Counted from the first letter of the stretch, positions 8,633 through 17,784 are shown. The stretch is DNA of 62,127 bases from Thiococcus pfennigii (GCF_016583835.1 NZ_NRRW01000020.1:1-62127), one strand, 5' to 3'. Notes: generated by a model from the sequence alone, not told the origin. A program made the numbers and translations.

Positions 8633-9307
8633 ATGCGGCGACCCAAGATGATCCTGGTCGATCTCGACGGTACGCTGGTCGACAGCGTCCCGGACCTGGC
8701 CTTCTGCGTCGATCGGATGATGGCGGGCCTCGGCCGGGCGCCGCGCGGCGAGGCCGCGGTGCGCACCTGGGTCGGCAACGGCGTCGAGCGCCTGGTGCAG
8801 CGCGCGCTGACCGGCACCCTCGACGGCGAGCCGCCGGCTGGCGACTACGAGCGGGCGATGGCGCTCTTCCTCGAACTCTATGCCGCCAACACCTCGGGCC
8901 GCTCGCGTCCCTATCCGGGCGTGCGCGAGGGGCTCGAGATCCTGCGCGGCGCCGGCTATCCGCTCGCCTGCGTCACGAACAAGCCCGCCCGGTTCACCGA
9001 GCCCCTGCTTGCCGACCTGGGGCTGCGGGACTACTTCTCGCTTGTCGTCGCCGGCGACACCTTGGCGGAGAAGAAGCCGCACCCGCTGCCGCTGCAGTAT
9101 GCCGCGGCGCACTTCGGCGTGGCTCCGGGCGAGGCGCTGATGGTCGGCGATTCGGTCAGCGACGTGAAGGCCGCGCGCGCGGCCGGCTTCGCGATCGTCT
9201 GCGTCAGCTATGGCTACAATCACGGCCGCGACATCCGCGAGGCCGCGCCCGATGCCGTGATCGATTCCCTGACGGAGCTCGAAGGGCTCCTGGCGGAGGC
9301 CGCCTGA
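8633..9307 (+). CDS. gph: Phosphoglycolate phosphatase
   Basis: HAD-superfamily phosphatase (224 residues) that removes 2-phosphoglycolate made by Rubisco oxygenation or DNA repair. Motif I DLDGTLVDS near residue 10, motif II in CVTNKPARF, motif III Lys in EKKPHPLPL, and motif IV MVGDSVSDVKAAR are all in place, with a cap domain between motifs I and II. It lies 41 bases downstream of rpe and is probably co-transcribed. Confidence 0.94.
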   Translation: MRRPKMILVDLDGTLVDSVPDLAFCVDRMMAGLGRAPRGEAAVRTWVGNGVERLVQRALTGTLDGEPPAGDYERAMALFLELYAANTSGRSRPYPGVREGLEILRGAGYPLACVTNKPARFTEPLLADLGLRDYFSLVVAGDTLAEKKPHPLPLQYAAAHFGVAPGEALMVGDSVSDVKAARAAGFAIVCVSYGYNHGRDIREAAPDAVIDSLTELEGLLAEAA

Positions 9308-9427
9308 TGGTGTGGCGGCGGCGGTTCGGGGGTTGCCGCGAGGGGGCGCCGCTCGCCCCGGGCGGGCGATGGCGACGCTGCGTCGAGGTACCCGACCGAC
9401 ACCCGTCCGCCGCCCGGAGCCATCCAG

Positions 9428-10921
9428 ATGACACCCGAAGCCTACCGCGCCCTGGCCGAACAGGGCTATAACCGCATCCCGCTGGTGCGCGAGGTCCTCG
9501 CCGACCTCGACACCCCGCTGAGCGTCTACCTGAAGCTCGCCGAGGGTCCCTTCTCGTACCTGCTCGAGTCCGTGCAGGGCGGGGAGAAGTGGGGCCGATA
9601 CTCGCTGATCGGCCTGCCCTGCCGGACGCACCTCGAGGTCCGCGGCCGGCAGGTCCGGGTCCTCGACGATGGCCGCGTCGTCGAGGAGGTCGAGGTCGAC
9701 GACCCGCTGGCCTGGATCACCGCCTTCCAGGGGCGCTTCCGCGTCGCCGAGCACCCGGGGCTGCCGCGTTTCACCGGCGGCCTGGTGGGCTACTTCGGCT
9801 ACGACACCATCCGCTACATCGAGCCCAAGCTTGCCGAGTGTCCGAACCCGGACCCGATCGGTGCCCCCGACATCCTGCTGATGGTGTCCGACGAGGTCGT
9901 CGTCTTCGACAACCTGTCCGGGCGCATGTTCTTGATCCTGCATCTGGATCCGACCGCCGGCGACAGCTTGGAGGCGGGCCAGGCGCGCCTCGACGAGCTG
10001 GTGCGACGGATGCAGCAGGGCGCCCCGCGCCGCCCGGGCGGGCCGCCCCGCCAGGTCGCCGAGGACGACTTCCGGTCGGGCTTCACCGAGGCCGGCTTCA
10101 AGGAGGCGGTGAGCCGGATCAAGGACTACATCCTCGCCGGCGACTGCATGCAGGTCGTCCTCTCGCAGCGCCTGTCCATCCCGTTCCACGCCCGCTCGCT
10201 CGACCTCTACCGGGCGCTGCGCGGGCTGAATCCGTCGCCCTACATGTATTTCCTCGAGCTCGGCGCGTTCCAGATCGTCGGCTCCTCGCCCGAGATCCTC
10301 ACGCGGCTGGAGGACGGCATCGTAACCGTGCGTCCGATCGCCGGCACCCGCCGGCGCGGCTACACCGAGGACGAGGACCGCGCGCTGGAGGCCGAGCTCC
10401 TCGCCGACCCGAAGGAGCTCGCCGAGCACCTGATGCTGATCGATCTGGGGCGCAACGACGCCGGGCGGGTCGCGCGCACCGGTAGCGTGCGGGTGACCGA
10501 CCGGATGATCGTCGAGCGCTACTCGCACGTGATGCACATCGTCTCGAACGTCATCGGCGAGCTCGATGACGACCTCACCGCGATCGACGTGCTGCGCGCG
10601 ACCTTCCCGGCCGGCACCGTCTCGGGGGCGCCCAAGATCCGCGCGATGGAGATCATCGACGAGCTCGAGCCGGTCAAGCGGGGCGTTTACTCCGGGGCGA
10701 TCGGCTACCTGTCCTGGAACGGCAACATGGACACCGCGATCGCGATCCGCACCGCCGTCATCAAGGACGGGACCCTGCACATCCAGGCCGGAGCCGGCAT
10801 CGTCGCCGATTCGGTCCCGGCCCTGGAGTGGAAGGAGACGATGAACAAGGGCCGGGCCATCTTCCGCGCCGTCGCCCTCGCCGAGGCGGGCCTCGATCGC
10901 GTCCCGCCGTCGTCGACCTAG
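9428..10921 (+). CDS. trpE: Anthranilate synthase component I
   Basis: Converts chorismate to anthranilate, the first step of tryptophan synthesis, using ammonia from a TrpG subunit that is not in the window. 497 residues. Visible: N-terminal regulatory region ([13 protein letters not shown], the Trp-binding LLES element), the chorismate-binding core with [67 protein letters not shown] and the C-terminal [14 protein letters not shown] 9428 lies 120 bases after gph. Downstream is a palindromic repeat and not trpG. Confidence 0.96.
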   Translation: MTPEAYRALAEQGYNRIPLVREVLADLDTPLSVYLKLAEGPFSYLLESVQGGEKWGRYSLIGLPCRTHLEVRGRQVRVLDDGRVVEEVEVDDPLAWITAFQGRFRVAEHPGLPRFTGGLVGYFGYDTIRYIEPKLAECPNPDPIGAPDILLMVSDEVVVFDNLSGRMFLILHLDPTAGDSLEAGQARLDELVRRMQQGAPRRPGGPPRQVAEDDFRSGFTEAGFKEAVSRIKDYILAGDCMQVVLSQRLSIPFHARSLDLYRALRGLNPSPYMYFLELGAFQIVGSSPEILTRLEDGIVTVRPIAGTRRRGYTEDEDRALEAELLADPKELAEHLMLIDLGRNDAGRVARTGSVRVTDRMIVERYSHVMHIVSNVIGELDDDLTAIDVLRATFPAGTVSGAPKIRAMEIIDELEPVKRGVYSGAIGYLSWNGNMDTAIAIRTAVIKDGTLHIQAGAGIVADSVPALEWKETMNKGRAIFRAVALAEAGLDRVPPSST

Positions 10922-10945
10922 GGGCAGCCGACGTTGGGCGAGGCG

Positions 10946-11090
10946 AGGTCGGGTCAGCGCAGCGCAACCCGACATTCCGGGGCCGCGTCGGGTTAGGCGC
11001 GCCGGCACGACGGTCGCCGAGAAGGAACGGGCCGGCCGCGCCGTAACCCGACAGGCGGCGGCCTGTTTCTCGGTAACCCGACGCCCTGGA
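10946..11090. repeat. Palindromic repeat array (family R3)
   Basis: Multiple GTCGGGTTA / TAACCCGAC arms in opposite orientations (for example GTCGGGTCAGCGCAGCGCAACCCGAC) between trpE and the DUF29 gene. The right part belongs to the direct repeat 10987-11122. Confidence 0.6.
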
Positions 11091-11122
11091 ATCCACGAGG
11101 GCCAGTGCCAATGACGAACACC
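10987..11122 (+). repeat. Imperfect ~136-bp direct repeat, copy 1
   Basis: Runs from GTCGGGTTAGGCGCGCCGGC through CCAATGACGAACACC, so it includes the start codon and first four codons (M-T-N-T) of the DUF29 gene. Copy 2 is at 11680-11816 with scattered differences. Confidence 0.7.
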
Positions 11123-11548
11123 TACGAATCCGATTTCTACAGCTGGGCGACCACGCAGGCCGCGCTCCTGCGCGCCGGACGGCTCGATCAGGCCGACATC
11201 GAGCACATCGCCGAGGAGATCGAGAGCATGGGCAAGGGCGAGCTGCGTGAGCTGGAGAACCGGCTCGCGGTCTTGTACACGCATCTCCTGAAATGGCGAT
11301 TCCAGCCCATCCACCGCGGCCGCAGTTGGGAACTCACGATCAAGGAGCAACGCCGCCGGCTGCGCCGCCACCTGGACCAGAATCCAAGCCTCAAGGCCAA
11401 GCTCGCCCAGGCGATCGCGGACGCCTACGGCGACGCCATCCTCGAGGCGGCGCGTCAGACGGGGCTGGCCGAGGATGCGTTTCCCCAGACCTGCCCGTTT
11501 ACCTTCGAGCAGACTGTCGATGACGGCTATTGGCCCCTGGGGGCCTAG
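11111..11548 (+). CDS. DUF29 family protein
   Basis: 145-residue DUF29 protein, a family of unknown function abundant in cyanobacteria and purple sulfur bacteria. Family landmarks: YESDFYSWATTQAALLR at the N-terminus, AEEIESMGK, the HLLKWRFQP motif, SWELTIKEQR, and the terminal FPQTCPFTFEQ. It looks cytoplasmic and helical. ATG 11111 is preferred over the in-frame GTG at 11105. Its first four codons are part of a direct repeat found again 690 bases downstream, which suggests this upstream region was copied. Confidence 0.85.
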   Translation: MTNTYESDFYSWATTQAALLRAGRLDQADIEHIAEEIESMGKGELRELENRLAVLYTHLLKWRFQPIHRGRSWELTIKEQRRRLRRHLDQNPSLKAKLAQAIADAYGDAILEAARQTGLAEDAFPQTCPFTFEQTVDDGYWPLGA

Positions 11549-11679
11549 TGGCGCAGGTCGCGCGGTGCAACCCCGCCATCGGCACCGCTGGGAGCCGCGT
11601 CGCCCGCTGTCGGGTTACGCCCCGAGGGGCTAACCCGACCTACGGCCCCGGCGCACGTCGGCACGGCCCGTAGCCCGTG

Positions 11680-11816
11680 GTCGGGTTAGGCGCGCCGGCA
11701 CGGTGGTCGCTGAGAAGGAACGGGCCGGCGCGCGCCGTCACCCGACAGGCGGCCGCCTGTCTCACGGTAGCCCGACGCCCTGGAATCCTTGAGCGCCAGT
11801 GCCAATGACGAACACC
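11680..11816 (+). repeat. Imperfect ~136-bp direct repeat, copy 2, with fossil gene start
   Basis: Copy of 10987-11122 lying before the deaminase gene. It ends with ATGACGAACACC, reading M-T-N-T and then diverging and stopping after 16 codons (TGA overlapping the deaminase start region). The palindromic R3 arms extend left to 11607. Its presence here suggests duplication of the DUF29 upstream region. Confidence 0.7.
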
Positions 11817-11851
11817 GACGCCCTGCGCCGCTGTCTCGGCGATGCAACGAG

Positions 11852-12421
11852 ATGATCGAGCCCCGCGAGATTCGCATCCCCCTGCCCGACTGGCTGCCCG
11901 ATTTTCTGGCGCGGCAGCCGGCGCGGTATCCGACCGACGAGGCGGCGATGGCCGTGGCCATCGCGCTCGCCGAAGAGAACGTTCGGCAGCGGACCGGCGG
12001 GCCGTTCGGTGCCTTGGTGGTCGCGTCGCGGACGGGCGAGCGGATCGCGGCCGGGGTCAATCTGGTGCTCGCCTCGCACTGCTCGATCGCCCACGCCGAG
12101 ATGGTCGCCCTGGCCTCGGCCCAGCTGGCCCTCGGCGACCCGGATCTGGGGGCCGCCGTCCCCGGCGGTTGCACGCTCGTCTCGAGCGCCGAGCCCTGTG
12201 CGATGTGCATGGGGGCGATCCCCTGGTCCGGCGTGACGCGCCTCGTCTGTGGGGCGCGTGATGCGGACGTGCGCCGCGCGGGGTTCGACGAAGGCGACAA
12301 GCGCGACGACTGGCCGGCGGCCTTCGCCCGGCGCGGGATCGCCGTGGTCCGCGACTGCCAGCGAGGACGGGCCGAAGCCGTCCTGCAGGCGTATGTCCGA
12401 GCCGGCGGGCCGATCTACTGA
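11852..12421 (+). CDS. Nucleoside/guanine deaminase (CDA superfamily)
   Basis: Zinc-dependent deaminase of 189 residues. The zinc/catalytic motifs are H-A-E in SIAHAEMVAL and PCxxC in AEPCAMCMGAIPWSG. This places it in the guanine deaminase/TadA-like branch of the cytidine deaminase superfamily. The conserved C-terminal region and stand-alone context favour a free nucleobase or nucleoside substrate over tRNA, but that is inference. ATG 11852 is chosen because the upstream in-frame part derives from repeat R3. Not obviously linked to neighbours by operon structure. Confidence 0.82.
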   Translation: MIEPREIRIPLPDWLPDFLARQPARYPTDEAAMAVAIALAEENVRQRTGGPFGALVVASRTGERIAAGVNLVLASHCSIAHAEMVALASAQLALGDPDLGAAVPGGCTLVSSAEPCAMCMGAIPWSGVTRLVCGARDADVRRAGFDEGDKRDDWPAAFARRGIAVVRDCQRGRAEAVLQAYVRAGGPIY

Positions 12422-12638
12422 CGGGTCGGGCGACCAGCGTGCGGTCCTCGGGATGCGATCGCCAGCCAGGCGGGGTCCCCGCGGACGACAAAACGCCTCC
12501 AGGTTGATCTGGGCCAAGGATCCGCCGGCGATGCGGGCCACCGCCATCGCGGTTCGCGCTACATTTCTGCCATCCCGGACGCCGATCCGATCGGTCCGTC
12601 CCGGCCGGCTTGCCCCGGTCCCGGCGAGGAGCCCTGTC

Positions 12639-13493
12639 ATGCACGCCGTCGTCGCCATCAAGCAGGTGCCCGACACCACCAATGTCCGGATCGACCCCGA
12701 CACCGGCACCCTGATCCGCGAGGGGGTGCCGGCCATCGTCAATCCCTATGACGTGCACGCGCTCGAGATGGCCGTGCGGCTGAAGGAGCGCTTCGGCGGC
12801 CAGGTGACCGTGCTGACGATGGGGCCGCCGAAGGCCGCCGAGGCGCTGATCGAATGCGTCGAGCAGGGCGCCGATCGCGCCATCCTGCTCAGCGACCGCA
12901 AGTTCGGCGGCGCCGACACGCTGGCGACCTCCTACGTGCTGGCCGGGGCGATCGAGGCGATCCGCGCCGAGGGGCCGGTCGATCTGCTGCTCTTCGGCAA
13001 GCAGGCGATCGACGGCGACACGGCCCAGGTGGGTCCCGGGGTCGCGACCCGGCTCGGGGTGCCGCTGATCACCTATGCGATCGAGATCGAGGCCTTCGAT
13101 CCGCTGGCCCGCACCGCGATCGTCCATCGCCGCACCGAGCTGGGCGTCGAGGTGCTGGAGACGGCGCTGCCGGCCCTCCTGACGGTCGAGAAGGAGATCG
13201 CCGCGATCGCCCGCGCGCCGCTGCCGAACCTGGTGCGCGCCGCGCGCTACCGGCCCGAGGTCTGGGACGCCGCCCAGCCGGTCGCGTTCGATGCCGCCAA
13301 GCTCGGCATCAAAGGCTCGCCGACCGTCGTCGGCCGGGCCTTCACGCCCGCCGCCAAGGCGCCGGGTGAGCAGATCGAGGTCGCGGCGCTCGGTCTGCCG
13401 GCCGTGATCGAGCGGGCGCTGACCCGACTCGAGGCGGCTGGCGTGCTCGCCGCCGGCCCGCCGTCGGCCGGTGGCCCGGGAGGGGGACCATGA
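12639..13493 (+). CDS. fixA: Electron transfer flavoprotein beta subunit FixA
   Basis: Beta subunit (284 residues) of the FixAB flavoprotein. FixABCX bifurcates electrons from NADH to quinone and to ferredoxin/flavodoxin, usually feeding nitrogenase. N-terminus VVAIKQVPDTTNVRIDPDTG is characteristic of the Fix branch; AMP/FAD-contact segments IDGDTAQVGPGVA and LLTVEKE are present. ATG 12639 has GAGGAG 8-9 bases upstream. Its last four bases overlap fixB. No NifA site (TGT-N10-ACA) or convincing sigma-54 promoter is seen in the 217-bp upstream region. Confidence 0.95.
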   Translation: MHAVVAIKQVPDTTNVRIDPDTGTLIREGVPAIVNPYDVHALEMAVRLKERFGGQVTVLTMGPPKAAEALIECVEQGADRAILLSDRKFGGADTLATSYVLAGAIEAIRAEGPVDLLLFGKQAIDGDTAQVGPGVATRLGVPLITYAIEIEAFDPLARTAIVHRRTELGVEVLETALPALLTVEKEIAAIARAPLPNLVRAARYRPEVWDAAQPVAFDAAKLGIKGSPTVVGRAFTPAAKAPGEQIEVAALGLPAVIERALTRLEAAGVLAAGPPSAGGPGGGP

Positions 13494-14557
13494 GCGGGGC
13501 GCCTGAGCTGACCGCTGAGACAGGACCCAGGCGCATCTGGGTGCTGATCGAGCAGCAGGGGGGGCGGGTCCATCCCGTCTCGTGGGAGCTCTTGGGCGCG
13601 GCCCGGCGGCTGGCGGTCGAGCTCGATGCCGATCGGGCGATCGTCGAGGCCGTGCTGCTCGGGCAGGACGTCGGCGCGATCGCGCAGGAGGCCCTCCGCT
13701 ACGGCGCGCGGCGGGTGCACCTGATCGAGGACCCGGTCCTCGCCGACTATCGCAACCTGCCCTATGCGGTCGGCATCAGCCGGCTGGTGCAGGCCCACCG
13801 CCCCGAGATCTTTCTGATCGGCGCGACCAGCCTGGGCCGCGACCTGGCGAGCGCGGTCGCGACCCGGGTCGAGACCGGGCTCACCGCGGACTGCACCGAG
13901 CTGACGATCGACCCCAAGCTCCAGATCCTCGCCGCGACCCGCCCGACCTTCGGCGGCAACCTGATGGCGACCATCCTCTGCCGCCGGCATCGCCCGCAGA
14001 TGGCCACGGTGCGGCCGCGCGTCCTGCCGCTGCCCGAGCCCCTGCCCCCGGCCGAGATCAGGGGCGAGACCAGGGGCGAGGTCGTGCGCGCGCCGCTCGG
14101 CCTCGTCGAGGCCGAGGTCCCGCTGCGGCGGCTGCGGCTGATCCCGGGCGCCGAGCGGGTCGATCTCGAATACGCCGAGGTCATCGTCGCCGGGGGCCGC
14201 GGCCTCGGCGACCGCGACGGGCTGCCGCTGCTGCGGCAGCTCGCCGAGGCCCTCGGCGGCGTCCTGGCCGTCTCGCGCCCGCTCGTCGACGCCGGCTGGG
14301 TGTCGGTCGAGCATCAGGTCGGGCAGACGGGCAAGACGGTGCGCCCCAAGCTCTATGTCGCGGCCGGCATCTCGGGGGCGGTGCAGCACCGGGTGGGCAT
14401 GAGTGGCGCGGGCTTCATCCTCGCGATCAACAAGGATCCGCACGCGCCCATCTTCCAGATCGCCGATCTGGGGATCGTCGGCGACCTCTACGAGGTGGTC
14501 CCGGCACTGATCGATGACCTGCGGGCACGGCGCTCGGGGGGCGACGATGGGCGCTGA
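13490..14557 (+). CDS. fixB: Electron transfer flavoprotein alpha subunit FixB
   Basis: Alpha subunit (355 residues) carrying the C-terminal FAD-binding domain. N-terminal region IWVLIEQQGGRVHPVSWELL, middle LIGATSLGRDLASAVATRVETGLTADC, then the FAD site VIVAGGRGLG, GQTGKTVRPKLYVAAGISGA and HRVGMSGAGFILAINKD. ATG overlaps the fixA stop (ATGA), and its own end overlaps fixC, so the four fix genes are translationally coupled. Confidence 0.95.
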   Translation: MSGAPELTAETGPRRIWVLIEQQGGRVHPVSWELLGAARRLAVELDADRAIVEAVLLGQDVGAIAQEALRYGARRVHLIEDPVLADYRNLPYAVGISRLVQAHRPEIFLIGATSLGRDLASAVATRVETGLTADCTELTIDPKLQILAATRPTFGGNLMATILCRRHRPQMATVRPRVLPLPEPLPPAEIRGETRGEVVRAPLGLVEAEVPLRRLRLIPGAERVDLEYAEVIVAGGRGLGDRDGLPLLRQLAEALGGVLAVSRPLVDAGWVSVEHQVGQTGKTVRPKLYVAAGISGAVQHRVGMSGAGFILAINKDPHAPIFQIADLGIVGDLYEVVPALIDDLRARRSGGDDGR

Positions 14558-15863
14558 CCTGCGCTTCGACGCGATCGTCGTCGGCGGTGGTCCGGCCGGC
14601 GTGGCCGCCGCGATCACGATGGCCAAGGGGGGTCTCGACTGCGTCCTGATCGAGCGGGGGCGCTTCGCCGGGGCCAAGAACCTCTTCGGCGGCGTCCTCT
14701 ACACCCACGCCCTCGCCGACATCCTGCCCGATTACTGGTCGCGCCAGCCGCCCTTCGAGCGGCCCGTGACCGAGCAGGGCTATTGGCTGCTGTCGCCGGA
14801 CAGCGCCATGCGTATCCTGCACAAGGGCGAGTGCTACAAGGGCGAGCCGGCGGCGGCCTACACGGCGCTGCGGGCGCGCTTCGACCCCTGGTTCGCCGAG
14901 CAGGCGGTCCGCGAGGGGGTTCTGGTGATCCCGAAGACGACCGTCACCGAGGTGCGGCGGGATGATCAGGGCCGCGCGATCGGCGTGGCCACCGACCGGC
15001 CCGAGGGCGAGGTGTCCGCCCCGATCGTCGTCCTCGCCGAGGGCGTCAACAACCTGCTGACGCAGCAGCTCGGCCTGGCCCGCGGCGACCTGCCGCCGCG
15101 CTATGTCGCCCTGGCCGTCAAGGAGGTCATCGGGCTGCCGAGCGCCGAGATCGAGGCGCGCTTCGGCCTCGCCGGGCCCCAGGAGGGGGTCGCCATCGAC
15201 ATCTTCGGCGACGCGACCCTCGGGCTGCCCGGCACCGCGTTCCTCTACACGGACACCAAGGCCGTCTCGATCGGCGTCGGCCTGCTGTTGGAGGAGCTCG
15301 TCCACCACAACCTCCGGCCCTACGAGGTGCTGGCGCGCTTCAAGGCCCATCCGGCGGTGCGGCCCTACCTGGCCGGCGGGACCCCGCTGGAGTACGGCGC
15401 CCACCTGATCCCGGAACAGGGCTACGACCGGATGCCGCAGCTGGTGGCCGACGGTGTGCTCGTCGTCGGCGACGCCGCCTGCATGGTCGACGCTTTGCAC
15501 CGCGAGGGCACCAACCTGGCGATGACCGCCGGGCGCCTGGCCGGCGAGACGGCGTTGGAGGCGCACCGCGAACAGGACTTTTCGGCGCGCGCGCTGCGCG
15601 CCTACCGGCGCCGCCTCGCCGAGAGCTTCGTCCTGAAGGACTTGAAGCAGTACCGCCGCATGACCGACCTCCTCGACAGCACCCCCGACCTCCTGGGGAC
15701 CTACGTCAACTTCATCAACGAGGCCGCGCAGCGCTACTTCACCGCCCACGGGATCCCCAAGCGCGAGATGGAGGCCGAGATCCTGGGGCTGCTGCGCGAG
15801 CGCCGCTCCTTCCTCGGCGTCGCCCGGGACCTGATGCGGCTGCTGCGCGGCATGCGAGGCTGA
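14547..15863 (+). CDS. fixC: FixC, electron transfer flavoprotein-quinone oxidoreductase
   Basis: Flavoprotein dehydrogenase of 438 residues, the membrane-associated quinone-reducing subunit of FixABCX. FAD dinucleotide site DAIVVGGGPAGVAAAITMA at the N-terminus, a characteristic GAKNLFGGVLYTH, and the second FAD contact GDAACMVDALHREGTNLAMTAG. ATG 14547 (MGADLRFD) is preferred over the upstream frame start because it sits just before the FAD motif and overlaps the fixB stop. Confidence 0.95.
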   Translation: MGADLRFDAIVVGGGPAGVAAAITMAKGGLDCVLIERGRFAGAKNLFGGVLYTHALADILPDYWSRQPPFERPVTEQGYWLLSPDSAMRILHKGECYKGEPAAAYTALRARFDPWFAEQAVREGVLVIPKTTVTEVRRDDQGRAIGVATDRPEGEVSAPIVVLAEGVNNLLTQQLGLARGDLPPRYVALAVKEVIGLPSAEIEARFGLAGPQEGVAIDIFGDATLGLPGTAFLYTDTKAVSIGVGLLLEELVHHNLRPYEVLARFKAHPAVRPYLAGGTPLEYGAHLIPEQGYDRMPQLVADGVLVVGDAACMVDALHREGTNLAMTAGRLAGETALEAHREQDFSARALRAYRRRLAESFVLKDLKQYRRMTDLLDSTPDLLGTYVNFINEAAQRYFTAHGIPKREMEAEILGLLRERRSFLGVARDLMRLLRGMRG

Positions 15864-15864
15864 G

Positions 15865-16200
15865 ATGAGCGAACGCAAGCACCGGCCACTGGCCCCGGAG
15901 CTCGAGGCCAGCCTGCCCAGGGTCGATGTCGACGACCTGATCGCACCGCTCAAGTACTATGTCGACGACGATCACCCCCATCTCTGGATCAAGGACCCGG
16001 CGGTCTGCACGGGCTGCACGGCCAAGCCCTGCCTCGCGTTCTGTCCCGTCGGCGTCTACCGGCTGGACCGCCGCGGCCAGGTCATGGTCGGCTACCAGGC
16101 CTGTGTCGAGTGTGGCAGCTGCCGGGTCGGCTGCCCCTTCCTGAACATCGGCTGGGCGCTGCCGCGCGGCGGCTACGGCATCGCCTACAAATTCGGCTAG
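15865..16200 (+). CDS. fixX: FixX ferredoxin-like protein
   Basis: Small iron-sulfur protein (111 residues) completing FixABCX. Cysteine clusters CTGCTAKPCLAFCP and CVECGSCRVGCP bind [4Fe-4S] centres. Starts one base after the fixC stop codon. The length is slightly above the usual 95-100 because of an N-terminal extension (MSERKHRPLAPELEAS). Confidence 0.95.
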   Translation: MSERKHRPLAPELEASLPRVDVDDLIAPLKYYVDDDHPHLWIKDPAVCTGCTAKPCLAFCPVGVYRLDRRGQVMVGYQACVECGSCRVGCPFLNIGWALPRGGYGIAYKFG

Positions 16201-16210
16201 GTATGCGACC

Positions 16211-16435
16211 ATGCAGCCCACCTCGATGGAACAGATCGACCGCGCCGCGCTGACCCTACTCCAGGCGCTCGCCGAGCACGGCCGGGCCCTCGCGCCCTAC
16301 TTCGAGTCCGGCCATCTCGAGGGCCTAGAGCAGGATCTGGTCAGGCTGCGCCAGGCGCTGCTCGCCGTCCAGATGGGGCCGCTCTACTGGGAGACCCCCG
16401 CGGACCAGCAGGCGGACCAGCGGGCACCGGACTGA
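16211..16435 (+). CDS. Small conserved-looking protein downstream of fixX
   Basis: 74-residue acidic, helical protein (MEQIDRAALTLLQALAEHGR, YFESGHLEGLEQDLVRLRQALLA), 10 bases after fixX on the same strand. Codon use matches the fix genes and the tight spacing suggests co-transcription. I do not recognise a family. In diazotrophs small nif/fix-associated proteins of this size occur downstream of fixX, but identity with any of them is not shown by the sequence. Confidence 0.55.
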   Translation: MQPTSMEQIDRAALTLLQALAEHGRALAPYFESGHLEGLEQDLVRLRQALLAVQMGPLYWETPADQQADQRAPD

Positions 16436-16550
16436 AATCGGGGAGTGCAATCGGGGGTGACATGGGCTCGACGGACGCTGGTTTTCGTGGTCCGTCGTTC
16501 GAGAATGCGCCCGGTCGCCGGTCTGTCCACCAAGGAGGCATCGCCGCCCC

Positions 16551-17492
16551 ATGTTCGGATTCCTGCAGGGCCTGGCCTACGGGCTCTTCGTTTCCTGTCT
16601 GCCCTGGTTGATCATCGGTCTGGTCGACCCGCGCCTCGCGCTGCCCACCGAGGCGCCGTCGCGGCTGCACGTGCTGCTCCGCTATTGGCTGTTGGTGCCC
16701 TTCATCGCCTTCATCGTCTGGGTCACGTCGCTGTGGGGCGGTTTCGGTCCGAGCCTGGGGGGCTGGCTGGCCGGACTCGTGGCCGTGCCGGCGGCGATGC
16801 CGCTCGAGCGCGCCTGGCGCAGGTGGCGGCGCGCCCGGCGCGAGCGCGAGCGGCTGGCCCGCCAGCAGGCGCTGGCGGCCGAGCAGCAGGCCGCCCTGGA
16901 GCGCCAGGCGCGCGCGCAGGGGCTCGCCGTCCTCGATCCGGCCCGTGCACCGGCCGACGCGGACGAGGTCGTGCTCGCCCTGTGGGAGGCCAAGGGGCGC
17001 CTGCTGGCCGTCGGCCGCCCGGATCTGGCGATCCTGGCCGATCGGATCTACAGCCGCCATGCCCATGTCGACGAGGTCCTGCGCAGCAAGTTCGACGCGC
17101 GGGAGCTGACCTTCGAGCGCTCCCGCGGCCTGGTCGGCGAGGTCTCCCGCACCGCGGTCGATACCCTGAACACGATGGCCTCGGTCGCCCGCGGGATCGT
17201 CGGCATCGATGTCGACGACGTGCGCCGGCGTCTCGCGCGGCAGCCGACCCTCATGGGCGCCGAGGAGCGCCAGGCGCTGACGCGGCGCCTGGAGCTGGTC
17301 GAGGACACGGAGCGGCGGCTGCGCGAACTGGGTGCCCGCAACGAGGCGGCCATCACGGCGCTGGACGATGCGGCCGTGGCCGTGGCGGCGATCGCGACGG
17401 ATCGTCCGCGCGCCTCGCTGGCGGCCGAGCAGGCGCTGGCCGACCTGCGGCGCTTCGCCGAGCGGGCGCACCAATACGGTCGCGCCCCCTGA
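16551..17492 (+). CDS. Membrane/coiled-coil protein next to telA
   Basis: 313 residues: two or three hydrophobic segments in the first 80 residues (LAYGLFVSCLPWLIIGLVDP, RYWLLVPFIAFIVWVTSLW, GWLAGLVAVPAAMPL). A highly charged Arg/Glu/Gln coiled coil (about 85-125, RRERERLARQQALAAEQQ) and a helical cytoplasmic domain follow. Immediate neighbour of a TelA-family gene. In Bacillus and relatives TelA genes pair with XpaC, also an N-terminal membrane protein with a helical domain, so an analogous XpaC-like partner is plausible; I cannot confirm homology by eye. Confidence 0.65.
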   Translation: MFGFLQGLAYGLFVSCLPWLIIGLVDPRLALPTEAPSRLHVLLRYWLLVPFIAFIVWVTSLWGGFGPSLGGWLAGLVAVPAAMPLERAWRRWRRARRERERLARQQALAAEQQAALERQARAQGLAVLDPARAPADADEVVLALWEAKGRLLAVGRPDLAILADRIYSRHAHVDEVLRSKFDARELTFERSRGLVGEVSRTAVDTLNTMASVARGIVGIDVDDVRRRLARQPTLMGAEERQALTRRLELVEDTERRLRELGARNEAAITALDDAAVAVAAIATDRPRASLAAEQALADLRRFAERAHQYGRAP

Positions 17493-17544
17493 TGCCGTCA
17501 ATGCGTTTCGGAGACGATTCCAGGACAACCGGTACAGTTTCTCG

Positions 17545-17676
17545 GAACTACGAAACACGCGAAACACGCGAAAAGGCTGAATAGACACAGGAGCACCTGC
17601 TGTTTTTCGCGACTTTCGTGTATTTCGTAGTTTCTTGTCGTCCCCGCCCTTGTGTCGGTTGTTTCTGAACCGTCCC
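17545..17676. repeat. Dispersed inverted-repeat element (family R2), copy 2
   Basis: AACTACGAAACACGCGAAACACGCG at the left and TTTCGTGTATTTCGTAGTTT at the right are complementary arms. The downstream TTGTGTCGGTTGTTTCTG matches copy 1 (5469-5608). It sits between the coiled-coil gene and telA. Core 9-mer GAAACACGC occurs twice here. Confidence 0.75.
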
Positions 17677-17784
17677 TAAGGAATCCAGTGTGTGCGCGAG
17701 AGCGCGGAAGTCGCCTGACCGCCGCGCGCTACGAAAATTGCCCGGAAGCCGGTCTTTCCTGGTCACCATCGAGCGAGGAACCCC

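Noticed and set aside
8537-11371. 944-residue open frame on the minus strand across gph and trpE
   Set aside because: It is antisense to well-supported genes; composition (His, Asp, Arg, Gly rich) is typical of the complement of GC-rich codons and it has no family features.
12422-12638. NifA-binding site or sigma-54 promoter ahead of fixA
   Set aside because: No TGT-N10-ACA and no TGGCAC-N5-TTGC was found in this interval, despite the nitrogen-fixation context.
12249-12638. N-terminal extension of FixA
   Set aside because: It overlaps the deaminase gene and is unlike the family; MHAVVAIKQVPDT at 12639 with GAGGAG upstream is the expected start.
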